Of a stretch of 64,000 nucleotides of DNA, positions 11,448 through 23,578 are shown one piece after another. Positions within the stretch are counted from its first letter, which is position 1; each line of letters begins with the position of its first letter. Under the pieces are notes generated by a model. It ran no database searches. It was given only the letters and a program-made list of their open reading frames with translations, and had not been told where the DNA came from. This DNA comes from Adineta ricciae (Eukaryota; Rotifera; Eurotatoria; Adinetida; Adinetidae), in NCBI GenBank assembly GCA_905250025.1, contig CAJNOJ010000058.1, positions 62,001 to 126,000 on the forward strand, written 5' to 3'. The translations under genes were made by a program, and so were the position numbers.

Positions 11448-13436
11448 TTAAAACGACGAAACAGCAAATTCACCTTCGTTAGCAGGAGGGGGCATTGTTT
11501 CAGGTGCCTGTTGATCAACATTTTCACCTTGTGGTTCCTGTTGTTGTGGTTGGCTTTCTTCAAACGTAGGTTGTTGTTGAGGCGTAGGTTCAGTTTGTTT
11601 TTGAAAAACCTGCGGTGGAGGTTGCATTTGTAAGGGAGCTTGTTGTTGCTGTTTTGTCGGAGGAAAGTCTTCACCCACGATTGTACGTGGGATGTTATAT
11701 GCTGGCTGTGGTGGCAAATCACCCTGTAACGAGTCTTTTGTACGACCCATATATTGATTACGTAAGGACGACAAAGTACTTCCACCATCATTACTTGTTT
11801 GTCGTGTAACCTGTTTTTGCGGTTGCGGTTGTCGATGCATCATTAAGCGATTGTAATCATCCGATAATGAGCCAGTGTTAAATCGATCACGTACTGATCC
11901 TGGATCGGCGTGAGCCAGTTGAATATGTGGCGGAGCAACAGCTTGTTGAATATTATTTATCGAATTGCCAAGAAGTTGTTGCATTTGTAAGAATTCCACG
12001 CTATTCACGGGTGGCTCGTGTGTTTTAGGTAATGCCGAGTAAGTCATAGTATGCGAAGTGTAAGAACTAGTTGTTGTTGATTGATGTGAGGTAGGATGCG
12101 ATGCATAGCTTGAATTTGAATAATGTCGTGACGACGTTGATCGTGATCGTGGTTGACGTGGTTGAGAGGACGTTGAAATTCCAGCAAATTTATTCATTAG
12201 GTTCTAAGAAAACAACAATTGTGAGGAGAAAGTAGTACTTAAGATGAAAATAGATGAACATCAAACATACACGAATTCCTACTGGACGTGATGACTCATC
12301 GTCGTCGTATCGTTCAGCTCGTTGAATAGCCATTTGACGTTGAGCTAAATCGTTATATAAATTGAAGAGATAGAGTAGAAAATCTTTTGTTAGAAAATGA
12401 TAGAAGAAATACCTTGTTCGTTTTGTCGTTGTCGGTCGCTTTCCAATCGACTTCGTCCCTGTTGTCCTCCTGCGAAATTAGCTGTCGACGCATACTGCTG
12501 TTGCTGATGTGACGTAGATGAAGGAGAAACTTGTTGTACAGTAACACGACGTTGCTGTTCATAAGAAGAATTTTGTTCTTGTTGTCGTTGAATTTGTTGC
12601 TGACGTAACAATTGTTGATGTTGCTCTTAAAATCAAACAAAGAAACAAGGTTATATCCATCCCATCATCACTTATTACTAATTTCACCACGTGTACGAGA
12701 GATAGTACACAAGGCTAACAATGGTAGATAGAACATACCAGGTGTCAACTGACTATAGTAGTTTTGTAAATGATCTTGATTTCGTTGTGGCGAAATTGAA
12801 TGAGATTGTTGAGGTGAACCGGTTGACACAGGACGAACTGATACACGTTGTGCCTATATTTTATAAGAAAAACAATCACTTTTTCTTTTCAGAAGAGAGT
12901 CGTCCGTTTTCTCTATATACCTGAACGTAATAATCAGGGCTACGCGACGCATTTTCGGTCCATAAGTCGACATTGTGATGCGTGAATTGAGCAGCTCCTG
13001 GTGTTTGGTAGACGACTGCTGGACCTGTAGGACGACCTGGTTGTTGATGAGAATCAAATTGAAAATGATGCTGTTGAGGTGAAATTTGTGTTCGTTGTGG
13101 TGAACTTTGCAATTGATACGTATCTTGACTACCGAGAACTCGTACACTAGCGCGAACCTGAGGTGGTGGTGATTGCGCCGATTGGTACTGTTGCTGATTT
13201 ATGCTTCTACCGAATCCACCTGTAGATTGATACGATTGTGGTGTTTGATATGAATCATTCAATCGAATCTGTTGATTTGACGAATGGGAAACCGGATAAC
13301 TTGAATAAGTTGGTGAGCCATAGGAAGGTGTTGCCGATGAAGTGTAGTTTTGATTTGATTGACTTGTAGTAGTATTACTACTATTGAAATAATATTGATT
13401 AGCTCCACTTGTACCATTAAAGTATTGTGCACTCAT
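11448..13436 (-). CDS. Gln/Ser/Pro-rich low-complexity protein, unknown function
   Basis: Five exons splice cleanly in frame: MSAQYFNGTSG... (13436-12921), AQRVSVRPVSTG... (from 12853), EQHQQLLRQQQIQ... (from about 12626), AQRQMAIQRAERYDDDESSR (near 12340-12260) and NLMNKFAGISTSS... to the stop at 11448. The predicted product is roughly 560 residues, almost wholly disordered, dominated by Gln, Ser, Pro, Tyr and Thr. The least repetitive stretch, in the last exon (LSDDYNRLMMHRQ, LRNQYMGRTKDSL, YNIPRTIVGEDFPP), may be the conserved part. There is no signal peptide, membrane segment or catalytic motif. Such composition is common in RNA-binding or scaffold proteins, but I do not recognise the family. 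Clean splicing makes it a convincing gene. Confidence 0.75.
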
Positions 13437-14058
13437 TGTAATATAATATGTCGAATATTAGAAGAAAATAATGAAGAACAAATAAATAAATAAATGTACT
13501 AAAGATATGTCGAATCAACGGTAGACGAAAGTTTAGTAGTTACTAAACTGAATACAGCAGCCGTTCGACTTTTCTTACCGACACAAAAGTTTTTTTTTGC
13601 TCTATCGCTTTTCTTCTTCGTTTATATGATTTTCTTCTTCTCCTACGTCTCCTCCTCTTTCCTTCGCAAATTCTGTTTCTATGTATCTGCCGAAGAGTAT
13701 CGTCAATGGTATACAATCCGAAAGAATATTGACCAAAAAGCAGATATATATTATATGTATATTTCTTCTCCATATGTGGGTGTTTTTTCCTAACATCGAA
13801 GCAAAAACGCAAAGAGCATACAGATATGTATTTATACATATAGAGTAGAAAACAACCATAACTAGAAGAAGGAAAAATACGGAACAAAAACATCTTATCA
13901 CAAAAACTCGCTTATATACATCCACAGATATCTTTTTCTTGTGAATTACTAGTGGAAATGGCATGGCGAGAGAAAGAAGGAAAAAGCACATTGTTGATGA
14001 TTAGCACGAGTGTCTCCATGCAATGAGACTTATGACCTCGTTGCCGCTAATTCTGTGG
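13437..14058. other. Intergenic region with purine/pyrimidine-rich tracts
   Basis: AT-rich spacer between two minus-strand genes. Two overlapping minus frames (13543-13991) are rich in Arg/Lys and in Phe/Cys/Val respectively, as expected from TTC/TCT-rich low-complexity DNA. I see no splice sites or similarity supporting a gene. Confidence 0.5.
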
Positions 14059-14685
14059 TTAAGACTTATAAACACGTAATGTTCGTTTGATCGTTTCACG
14101 ACAAACAGGACATCTGGTTAATAATTTCGCACAATTTAAACAACATACAATATGACCACATTCAATAAATGCACAATTAGCGACAGCGTCTAAACACACT
14201 TTGCATGCTTCTTCTGTGTTCAAATCTGCTGATGTTTCATTTGATGCCATGAGTGAACCAGTTGCTCCGTTAGCATTGTAGGTCATCGAAGACAATTCTA
14301 GATAAAAGAGATTGTTATAGTCAGATATTTTCCAAGCTAATCGTCATACTTGAATCATCATCGACTGTTTTATTGTTTGTTTTGCTGTTTTGATTCATCC
14401 CGACTGTCAGAGATGCTTGCCGATTAGATTGAAGATATTGAAATTTCTTAATTAACTCTTCCATTGATAACTGTTTTGCCATTTCACTAGATTTCGTTTT
14501 CTTCCTCGGAATACTTGCTTGCCTGATTATTCGTTGCGACAAAACGAAATGTGAAGAATTCGGCGAGTTTATACTTCTATTGTCCTTTCTCTGACGTGAC
14601 AAATAGGTGACTCAGAAAAAAAACACAATCTGATAAGTCGACTATAACATTGTTCGAAGAATGAAACAAAAAATCGAATACTCAT
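14059..14685 (-). CDS. Small RING-finger E3 ligase, RNF34/RFFL-like
   Basis: The C-terminus is a C3HC4 RING: C-K-V-C, then FIECGHIVCC, then CPVCRETIKR, ending LRVYKS. This terminal arrangement, with ECGH and the basic tail straight after the last zinc ligands, is most like RNF34/RFFL (also seen in LRSAM1 and IAPs), E3 ubiquitin ligases. The coding exon splices from DDDS to KLSSMTYNANG across an intron of about 50 nt near 14300-14350. The N-terminal part is basic and Ser/Asn-rich, with a short helical piece (SMEELIKKFQYLQ). A four-base first exon, ATGA at 14685, can splice in phase across 71 nt; otherwise the start is the internal ATG (MAKQLSMEEL). No FYVE-like or SAP domain is visible, so it is shorter than true RNF34. 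Confidence 0.75.
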
Positions 14686-14898
14686 GGATACGGAAGAAAA
14701 GAGTCACATGCATCACTGTCCTATTAGAGCTTTTTTCAGGAGAGCTTTTAAACAAGACAGAAAAACAAATAAAAAAAAAGAAACAGACTTTTTATTTCGT
14801 TTTCTTTTTAATTCTCTGTTTGTACATGTGTTGATGCATTTCTATTCCAACAACTTTTGAATAGTTAAAAGTTTGTTTTGATCAACAGTGGAGGACGA

Positions 14899-16062
14899 AT
14901 GCGACGAAGCCGACAGAATCGAATATTTCTTCTTCTTCTAACTCTATTAATATTCTATATAGCTTGGTATGTATTCAATGCAATTCGTCGACCTTCACGT
15001 GAACCGGGAGAAGAACAAGCCTATTTACATGCTGTTAGCGGAGCATTACCGATCATACACAATCCCAAATTATGTTCGAAAAATAAAATCGATTTAATAC
15101 TCGTCATTATTTCATCAGGTACACATTTTCTCGAACGACAGGCCGTTCGAGAAACATGGGGATCCATGACACACGCGTTCAATATACACTCTCAACGACT
15201 CTTTGTTGTTGGCTATCAAGAGAGTAGTAATCTTTATAGTGATCTTTTGAATGAAGCTGAACATGAAAAAGATATTCTCTATTTAACTCAAGATGATAAT
15301 TCAATGACAGTGAAAGAATTACATGCTTATCGTTGGCTAGATAAATATTGTCCGAATGCGACATTTACATTCAAAACAGAAGATGATCTCTTTGTCAATT
15401 CAATTCTATTGCATGAACTCGTCAGTGAATTGAATCGTCAGCCAGAAGTTTCTCAAAATCGTTCGCTATACAATATTTCATTGGAACCACTGTTTCAAGC
15501 ACGTTCAAATTCCGGTGTACATACATTTTTGTTCGGGTGGGCATTCGAACCTGGCAAACCACAACGGAATACTAGTATGGGTCAATATTATGTTAGTTAC
15601 AAAGAATATTCCAAAGAATTGTATCCACGTTATTGTTCCGGTGAGAACTGTTTTGACTTTTCAAGAAAGAAAAAATCATCCCTTTCTTTGCATCTCTCAT
15701 TTATAGGATTTGGTTATTTCATGGATTCGGAAACACGACGGTTATTGGTTGAGCAAGGTTTTACAGAGCGACGTCCATTTCGTTTTTCAGATATTTTTAT
15801 CACGGGAATTCTGCCTGAACAATTAAATTTCGTTTGTGATGTTCTGCCATTTACCTACACTCAAGGAACCACAGAGCAATGTATTAACAATATTAAACGG
15901 AATAATCTAAAAGATATCAGAGTATCAACGCCACCACTGCTCGTTTGTTCAACAGGCCGACATATAGCACAGAACACCTTTTCAGATTATTATCGCATTT
16001 GGACTGTTTTGAAGTATGTTTATGGTGATCGAATGCACGGTAACAAACAAAATAAAGAATAG
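14899..16062 (+). CDS. Beta-1,3-galactosyltransferase-type GT31 glycosyltransferase
   Basis: Type II Golgi glycosyltransferase of family GT31, transferring galactose or N-acetylhexosamine in beta-1,3 linkage. After a short basic tail (MRRSRQNR) comes one membrane anchor (residues about 9-28). The family hallmarks follow: RQAVRETWG (R-x3-R-x-TW), the acidic metal/nucleotide motif TEDDLFVN, and YPRYCSG-FGYFM. That last motif is interrupted by a 66-nt in-frame intron (15641-15706, GTGAGA...TTATAG), which a naive reading translates as 22 extra residues; the true product is about 366 residues. The upstream in-frame TTG is not a plausible start, so I take ATG 14899. The acidic triad reads E-D-D instead of the commoner D-D-D. 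The acceptor specificity cannot be told. Confidence 0.85.
   Translation: MRRSRQNRIFLLLLTLLIFYIAWYVFNAIRRPSREPGEEQAYLHAVSGALPIIHNPKLCSKNKIDLILVIISSGTHFLERQAVRETWGSMTHAFNIHSQRLFVVGYQESSNLYSDLLNEAEHEKDILYLTQDDNSMTVKELHAYRWLDKYCPNATFTFKTEDDLFVNSILLHELVSELNRQPEVSQNRSLYNISLEPLFQARSNSGVHTFLFGWAFEPGKPQRNTSMGQYYVSYKEYSKELYPRYCSGENCFDFSRKKKSSLSLHLSFIGFGYFMDSETRRLLVEQGFTERRPFRFSDIFITGILPEQLNFVCDVLPFTYTQGTTEQCINNIKRNNLKDIRVSTPPLLVCSTGRHIAQNTFSDYYRIWTVLKYVYGDRMHGNKQNKE
15641..15706 (+). other. In-frame intron hidden inside the GT31 reading frame
   Basis: Donor GTGAGAAC and acceptor TTTATAG bound 66 nt, exactly 22 codons without a stop. Removing it restores the conserved Y-C-S-G-x-G-Y block of GT31 enzymes. 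Confidence 0.85.
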
Positions 16063-16685
16063 AACAATACAAATTGTGTTTTATTTATATTCGATCTGTT
16101 TGTCATTTAGTACTATATAAAGATATAAACCTGATATTTATGTACTTTTTACCAATCTCAGATATAGTATGATATCAATAATTGAGATCGAGATTCTCTT
16201 TTTTGAATGTAGGAAATTGTCACAGTCAACGAACAATGCTCGATAAGTAAAAGAATAATTAACTACGAATCGATTAGTTGTCATCATCGACAAGATAATG
16301 TCACATAAAGTAGCTCAAAGAAGTGTAGTTTTATTTATTATCTAATTGGAATGTTGCTTTTATTGGACTAAGTAGTTTGCTTTGATATTTTTCAACCGGT
16401 CGATCACAGATGATGCAATACGCAATAATGTGACTAATGCTATTCAAAAATAACTGCAAACAAAGATTTTACTGTTATCCTACCGCGAATAATATAAATT
16501 AAATAACTATATATAGATAGTAGTATCGTGTCTCAATGACATTCCCGTATGATATTCATCTAGCAAATGGCGGTTGTTTTCTCCATCGCACCTTTATCAT
16601 TTATATTTATTTGGTCACTATTTAAATATTCGCTCTACCGTTCTCTGACAGCATCGTATATCGTCAACGACATAGTGTGTCGACA
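16063..16685. other. Intergenic region between GT31 and TPR genes
   Basis: AT-rich spacer. The GT31 stop is overlapped by AATAAA (about 16054), a plausible poly(A) signal. No further gene or repeat is seen. Confidence 0.5.
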
Positions 16686-18353
16686 ATGTTAAAAACGAAA
16701 GGATTGCTTTACGTTCTTTTATCGATATTATTGATCGGAAAAGTTTCATGCTATGAATATGAACCAGTACTTGGTCAGCAATATATTCAATTTCCAACAA
16801 GTACGAATAACAGTTTAGCTCAAAAGTATTTTATTCTTGGACTGGCACATTTGCATAGTTTTGGATATCAGTATGCAATCGAGCAATTTGAAAAGGCAAT
16901 TCATTTGGATTCTAAATTTGCCATGGCCTATGTTTTCTCATCATTGAGTTATATTCAGCCGGTTTGGTTAGAAGAAGATCCGAATGGTGGTTGGAAACAG
17001 GTCGAACGAATGAATTCAAACATTGATTTTGCAAATTTAACACGGAAGGAACAACTCTATGTTCAAGCTATAAGAAAACTCTTTGATGGTGGACTAATCA
17101 TTCGTTATGATGATTATATATGTCATTTAAAAGGACTTTACGCACTATTTCCAACTGATAACGAAATTGGATTGTTTCTGGTTGCTGTTCTATTTCGTAA
17201 AACTCAACCTGAAATTCGTGGTTATCTTCATCGAAGTCCACAAGATATTGAATTACAAATGAATATCTTGAGTTCAGTTCTTAAATCGAATCCAGATCAT
17301 CCGGGTGCATTGCATTATTTCACGCATGTCTATGATCAACCTTTAACTGCGTTGTCTGCTCTCCCAAACGCTATGAAATATTCTCGTATCGCATCCAGCT
17401 CACCTCATGCTCAACATATGGTATCACATCTTCACCTTCGACTGGGTCTGTTTCAATCCGCTTTACTTTCTAACTTAGAATCGGATGAAACTGGCGGGAA
17501 CCTACAACGAGAATTGCATAGTGTTGAATTTATGCATTATATCTATTTAAATATGGGAAAACGCACGATAGCATTACAACTTTTAGAAAATATCAAACCA
17601 TTCTTCATCAATGGTTCGTTTTATCGAATGCAATATGGAATTATGTATGATCGACATATTGTTGAAACGCAAAATTATTCATTTGCGTTCGAAAATCCAT
17701 TTGATTTGATTAATTGTTCCGAATGTAAAGCACTAGGTGATCTTCTCTGGCTATATCAAATCAATTCAGGATTATTACTGGTTAAAGGATTTTCCACGGT
17801 TAAAAATGATCAATATTACAACTTTACTCTAGTCCAAAATTATATTCGACAATTGAGTAGTATGTCAATACAACTGAATCAGACTGAGCCGACGCTTTCC
17901 ATATCAATCATGGCTATGCAGTGGCAATTGAGAGCATTTCATCAATATTATCGCTTAGCTAAAACAAAAGAAGAAAAAGCTATTGCATTAGATTATGCTC
18001 GGATGGCCAGTGAGCTTGAGTTGTCTGTGAATCCACCATGTTATGGTCCACCCATCGATCCTGTTAAACCTAGTCAAGAACTTTTTGGTGAGCTACTCTT
18101 GGAAGATAAACAGTATTCGGATGCAATCGATCAATTTTTGAATGTGATGGCATATTTTCCAAATCGAACATTGACACTGATTGGTTTAGCGCGAGGATAT
18201 TCATCATTGAACCAAACAGACTTAGCCCGCTCATATTATTCTCGTTTAGTGAATGATTTACTTGCCAAATCCGATTATGGCCTATCATGGTATGAAGAGG
18301 CACATAATTATTTAAGTGACACATCAAGAGATATATTCAAGTCAGTACTGTAG
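16686..18353 (+). CDS. Secreted TPR protein of a bacterial-looking family
   Basis: A single uninterrupted exon of about 555 codons. ATG 16686 gives a clear signal peptide (hydrophobic core YVLLSILLIG, cleavage near VSC). N-terminal TPR units follow (AQKYFILGLAHLHSFGYQYA, then IEQFEKAIHLD), then HPGALHYFTHVYDQP and SPHAQHMVSHLHLRLGLFQS, and C-terminal TPR-like helices (YSDAIDQFLNVMAYFPN). The HY-x-(I/T)H-x-YD-x-P and PHA-x-HM-x-SH-x-x-x-RLG blocks are what I associate with bacterial secreted TPR proteins. No catalytic residues are evident. Complete lack of introns, in a neighbourhood where almost every gene is heavily split, supports horizontal acquisition or retroposition. AATAAA lies at 18377-18382. 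The function is unknown. Confidence 0.85.
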   Translation: MLKTKGLLYVLLSILLIGKVSCYEYEPVLGQQYIQFPTSTNNSLAQKYFILGLAHLHSFGYQYAIEQFEKAIHLDSKFAMAYVFSSLSYIQPVWLEEDPNGGWKQVERMNSNIDFANLTRKEQLYVQAIRKLFDGGLIIRYDDYICHLKGLYALFPTDNEIGLFLVAVLFRKTQPEIRGYLHRSPQDIELQMNILSSVLKSNPDHPGALHYFTHVYDQPLTALSALPNAMKYSRIASSSPHAQHMVSHLHLRLGLFQSALLSNLESDETGGNLQRELHSVEFMHYIYLNMGKRTIALQLLENIKPFFINGSFYRMQYGIMYDRHIVETQNYSFAFENPFDLINCSECKALGDLLWLYQINSGLLLVKGFSTVKNDQYYNFTLVQNYIRQLSSMSIQLNQTEPTLSISIMAMQWQLRAFHQYYRLAKTKEEKAIALDYARMASELELSVNPPCYGPPIDPVKPSQELFGELLLEDKQYSDAIDQFLNVMAYFPNRTLTLIGLARGYSSLNQTDLARSYYSRLVNDLLAKSDYGLSWYEEAHNYLSDTSRDIFKSVL

Positions 18354-18376
18354 TTTTTTTGCGGAAGTATAAGAAG

Positions 18377-18382
18377 AATAAA
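18377..18382 (+). terminator. Poly(A) signal of the TPR gene
   Basis: AATAAA, 24 bases beyond the stop codon of the TPR protein. Confidence 0.6.
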
Positions 18383-18485
18383 TGAAAGAAAACTTCGCGT
18401 TTCTGTTTTTCTACAGAAATGCGGTTAACTTATTGCAGAAAGTTGATTGAAGAATTACTCAAATTACTAGTACACTTCATTTATC

Positions 18486-20355
18486 TTAGGATCGTAATTG
18501 TAGAGCAAAAGCAAGAAGAGCAACGATAATAACGAAGCTGACGCAATTGAATGAGCTTCTGTTCCAAGTTGTTGTAGTAGTGGCTGGTGGAACGGTGGTT
18601 GTCAATTGATGTAATGAACTGCATTGAGCGATGGTAATATCATCGAACGCCACAGCCACTGGAGTTGGTCTTCGCTGGCTAATTCGAAAGTAAATCGATC
18701 CTCTGCATGAAGTGGGAGGAAAAGACTGAGTAACAAGTCGCCATCCCGCGCTGTCATCCAGTTCCGTTGACCAAAGATTGTCAGAATTACAATCGAGAGT
18801 TAAGATTTCTAACTTCGTATTACGCTCGTTCGGTTCTACATTTGTTGAATTGACGAAATAAGTGAACCGAATGCACATATCAGCATTTGTTTCCACTGCT
18901 GGGGTTTTAATTTGTCCATTGCTGAAATTTGCCGGAGTATCATCCGAACGCGCCCAGTAAAGAAACCGTTTGCCACTGTAGCCAGAAGGATACTTCGGAC
19001 CAAGTCCACCATTTACAATTTCATCTGCTTTTTTAACATCACTGATAACGGTAGAATTTGGTGGAAGACCTTTGTCATCATTTCGGATGTCGCACATTCT
19101 GTTAGGATCAGAATCGAAATCACATGCAAAACTTAGATATGAATCTCTACGAAAAGATGACCGTGGATACTGGCATGTTGAGATTTTGATCGAATCGAGC
19201 GCAAATGAATTATTCACTTCTTGTTCTGAATCCATACGAAACAGAAGAGAATAATTTCCTCTCGGCAATGGTGCGTAGGCCCATGACCTTTTAAGTTAAA
19301 TGAAAAAAAAAACGAGAGAGAACTATTTGCAGCTGAATTCTTTTATAACTTACCATCGTTGATTAAAATACGCGTAATTAACTGGTCGGATTGGCCAAAT
19401 TTGCGCAAGAGATTTACTATTATATTCGTCCCATGCAAATACTGTCAGTTTACTAGTGTGAAATGCCGGGCCGAATCTGTAGTATTGAAAACTTAAGCAA
19501 AATGCTTTTTGGAGTGTTTCAAAATCAAATACACGTGTTTTCAAATAACCGGCACCACCGGATTTCAATGAATTCAAATTATTCAGCCAGATATAATGAC
19601 CTAAGAAAAACATTCTTTGTTATTAAAAAATAGTTATCTTTCAGGGTGATACCTGTTTCGTCTCCAATGGAATGATCTACTGGTGGTGCTTGTTTTGTAT
19701 CAGTTAAGGCTTGTTTGGCTTGGATAACGGACCAACTGTACGAGTAATTTGAAAGAGAAACTAATTCAGGGCATAAATTGCGATCAAAATCACAGTCGAA
19801 CACTCGGGTTTCTGGTGGAGATATTGTATTGTTGCACAAAGAAATAGACATATCATCCAAATCGATTGATTGCGAAACGTTGAAATATGAACCGAAAACG
19901 ATGAAACGTTCGGCATAAGGTAATTGTATAGTGTAAGCGTTCCATTGCGAATTATTACCACCGATTCCAATTAAACCTGCTGATAATCGGGATTGCAAAT
20001 CATCACCTTGAGCAAGCTCTGCGCCGAAAGCAATATTCGTTTCGTTCGAATAGATCCACTGCGTTAAACATGCCGCCATATTATTTGGAGGCTCAATCCA
20101 ATCTTTTGTACGAAAACTAACCGCCGATTTCAATGTTCCAAGGTCAGTCGTCACTACATAATGACCGGATAAGTTCCCATACGTATGATCAGCGTGCGTT
20201 GAAATATTATTAACCGTCCAGTATTTATCAAATAGAAAATCATCACAATTTTCTTCAAAATCACAATAGTATACTTGCTGTAACTGACATATTGTGATGC
20301 AGCCAAGTAGGAATAATAAAGCTGTTGTATGCATTTTACACATATATATCAGCAT
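18486..20355 (-). CDS. Secreted or GPI-anchored MAM-type surface protein
   Basis: Three exons joined by introns near 19615-19660 and 19290-19350. The signal peptide MHTTALLFLLGCITIC is followed by three similar modules. Each opens with a cysteine-aspartate or glutamate pair and an acidic patch (CDFEENCDDF, CDFDRNLCPEL, CDFDSDPNRMCDI) and closes with an IDLDDMSISLC-like beta strand (DSIKISTC, FDDITIAQC). That pattern is typical of MAM or concanavalin-like beta-sandwich domains. A Thr/Pro-rich stalk (TTTVPPATTTTT) and a terminal hydrophobic segment (FVIIVALLAFALQL) with almost no cytoplasmic tail suggest a GPI signal. The likely role is cell-surface adhesion. Lack of some MAM cysteines makes the exact family uncertain. 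Confidence 0.75.
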
Positions 20356-20613
20356 AAAAACTTACTATTTATATATAGCTGATCAAAGGATAACGTCACT
20401 TGCATACGCATGTTATGATAAAACTCTCTTTGTTGAGTATTGACTCAACAAAAACAATGACACACGTAAGTTGCTATAGAATAAAAATTGTCAAGGAGAC
20501 TCAAACTGAATAAGATAGTCGTGTGTACGTATATGGGGCCTTTTCTTTATTGTAATTTCAATCGAAACACTTGAATGTATATCAGACAAAACAATCATTT
20601 TATTAGAAGTTCA

Positions 20614-23578
20614 TTAACCTTTGTGAAATGTACGTGAAAAGAACGATTGAGTATGCGTAAGATTAGTGAATAGTTCCTTGTAATCCTTTAAAGTTGTTGG
20701 CATATCGTTCGAAACCGAATGGCATTTGAATGTATAGATTTCATAAAGATACACCAACAGACGATTCCATTGTTTATAATCCGATGAATAGAAATGTTCG
20801 AGATGATGGATGAGCAACTATATGACCAAAAAAAGGACAACTTTTCAAAGAGAAAATTTTATTAAATTACCTGTATTTGAGTTCCAAATAGCAGAATCGG
20901 ATTCGATATTTGCGGTAAGGTCAATCGGCAAACATGTGAGAAACGATCTAGAAACGAATCTTGTCGATGATTGAGATATTCCTTGATTTCATTCTCGGCT
21001 GCATCAATTTGAAAATATTGGTTTATTGATTCTAAATCAATGAATTCATTGACAAAACCAATGGCTCGGTCCGAATATTTATTTGTTAAATATTCGTAAT
21101 GTTCATGCAACTGTTGTAAATAAACAAAACGATTGAAATTCGAAAGATTCTTTTGCCGAGCTAATGCACGAATATTCGAAAACTTCTTCAAGTCGTTTTC
21201 ATACTCAATTACGTCTAATCGATCGTAGGTGCAAAGTGAACACTGACATGATCGGATATTAAATCGTTCAAGATAAGTCGAACGTTCATTGACCGATGAA
21301 ATCCACAATGGGCAATAGGAGATCGTTAATTCATCGCCTTGACGAACGTTAGTTGAACAAACATATATAAACAGATAATCCCCGATGAGATACCATGAAC
21401 AATTGGGTAAACATGAATGATTAAACATTGAACCTAGAGAATACCATCCGAGAGTTGATTGAGATTTGTATGGATTTTGTTGTTGAGTTTCGAATAGAAC
21501 ACGCCAGGGAATGTATGGCAATGGCGGTGGCAATCGTCTAGGAGAAAAATGTTTCTGTTGAAACATGTGAACAACTAGTTGATTTACTTTGAAAAGGGTT
21601 TTCTCCATTGTTTCTTCTCGGATAAAATCTGTTCGTAATTTTCCGGCAAGTTCGATGAGGTTTCATTCTCTTCTTGCTGTTTTGACACATCATCTTTAAC
21701 ATTCTCTGCTAACCATCGCCGAATTGGTTGCATGGATTTAATCCTTTCAAATGTTGTTGATGTATCATTACCAATCAACAATTGCTTTTCGATTTCATTC
21801 AATAAACGTAATGTCTCGCTGCAGCAATATTCAGTTGTAGAGTCTTCATTCCAATAATTTAATTTGTGACTGTATTCTTCACCGATAGTTCGATGATCAA
21901 TGCTGGCAAATGGCTGTTCAACGACCAACAGTGTTCCTACATCAAGATTTTTCAATGCATAAACACCATACGAACCATTTGGGTATCCATTTTTAGTTAA
22001 TTCTTCTGAAGCTCGAACTTCAAATAAATCGTTGCGATGACACTCAGCATGATGATTTGGTAGATCAATAAACATCAATGGCGACTTATTAGTCATTTGT
22101 TTGTGTAACATTCCTTGTAAGTCATAGCGTCCTTTCGTATTTTCATCTCTCAATCGTATTAATTCTCTCTCTAGTATCGCCATTGTTGTCAAGTTTTCTC
22201 CACCGGACAGACCAACACCGAATTTGTGTGATTTTAATAAACCTTCAACTTTGTCAAATAGCCCAAGATAAAGATGAGCACTCAAACAACGGAATAACAA
22301 TTTTCCTGTTGTTGCCTTCGGTAGTTCGAGAATGTGCGTTAATTCATTGAATGCAAGAAGAATACCAGTGTCGGCCAATGCTAGTGCTGCATGACGTTCG
22401 CGTAAATAACAAGCACATCGATTAGACAGAAGACGAATACGATGTTGTTCACGTTCATCCGTCTTTGGTCCGACTAAAGTCATAAGATTTCAAGCACTTT
22501 GAAAACTGTCGATGATCGTTTTCTTGTTACATACTCGACTGTCCTTTGGATGCTAGTTCTTTTTCTTGTTCGTCATCAAGTTGCTTCAAACCAAATGTAT
22601 AATATCGAATTGCACTCAGATTATCATCAACTTGATAGCAAAGATTACCGATCTGTCTTAATTGTTCGACATTCGTACGATGACTGGTTGAACACCGTTC
22701 TTCAAAATCAATTAATAACAAATGAGTATTTGGTGATTCACAACGAAGTGATACGTCTCCATCTTGACATTTTTTCAGCCACGGATCAAGAAGAACGACA
22801 CAGGAATTCATCGGTAATAAGTGACTCAACCGTTCTTGAATGTATTTCAAAGTTCTTATTTGTCTTGTATCGATAATATGTGACCAATTATAGATCGCTA
22901 GATGAAGACAATGACAGTTTTCATCTTGAACAATAACATGAACGGCAGAACGATTCCAAATTGGTACGGAGATAATTTTCAACCGCAAGTATGAATTTAA
23001 ATGTAAGTGATTAATACGTAAAAGGTTAATTTTCAATGGTGTTGCCGTTTCCATCCGATCCATCTAAAATCGAACAGATCGTTCACTTCGATTCAAACGA
23101 AAAGCTTTTCTCATACTTGATCCGAGAATATATCAGCGACTAATGGTATTAAACGATATTGCATTTGTGAATTGAGATTATTTTTCATGAAACTATACGT
23201 TGAATCATTTAGCATAGTTTCAACTTGTTTGCTGAAATCATTGTGCTTCTCCAGTATGGCCGATTTTGCAATCGGAATCGAGTAGACCTCTTGATTGTCA
23301 GTCTCATCACTTTGCTGTATTCGAAATAGTTGAGATAAAATGTCTGGATATGTTAGTTTATAATTAACTTTTGATTTGTTTTTCGCAACAAGACTAAGCG
23401 ATGTTTTCGATTTTGATTGTTGAAGATTTTTTAGTTTTTCTGTCAAGCGATCATGCCAATGTGACGGACAGTTTCGATTTGAGCAACAAATCGAAAAGTC
23501 AATTTCGTCAGCTAAGCCAATAATCGCTGCATGAGGTGTCAGAATGGTTTTCTTAATTTTTGAGCGTGATTTAGGCAT
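20614..23578 (-). CDS. TPR-SET domain protein (SMYD-like lysine methyltransferase)
   Basis: Five exons splice in frame: MPKSRSKIKKTIL... (23578-23113), MDRMETATPLK..., GPKTDEREQHRIR..., a SET exon, and the final LLIHHLEHFYSSD... exon. TPR helices (LRQIGNLCYQVDDNLSAIRY; LLSNRCACYLRERHAALALA) precede the split SET domain. The N-SET part is GSYGVYALKNLDVGTLLVVE. The catalytic core has SMFNHSCLPNCSW (NHSC-x-PNC), GDELTISYCP and the post-SET cysteines CQCSLC. The order TPR-SET-postSET is typical of SMYD-like protein methyltransferases. No MYND zinc finger is visible in the insert, so it is not a canonical SMYD. The N-terminal exon has a short Cys/His cluster (CCSNRNCPSHWH) of unknown use. It shares a 294-bp divergent promoter region with the next gene. 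Confidence 0.85.

Noticed and set aside
13543-13991. Overlapping minus frames of 116 and 129 codons
   Set aside because: Lys/Arg runs and hydrophobic runs explained by pyrimidine-rich low-complexity DNA; no ATG with supporting context and no motif.
15641-15706. Apparent 22-residue insertion in the GT31 protein
   Set aside because: It is an in-frame intron: GTGAGA/TTATAG borders and its removal restores the conserved Y-C-S-G-x-G-Y block.
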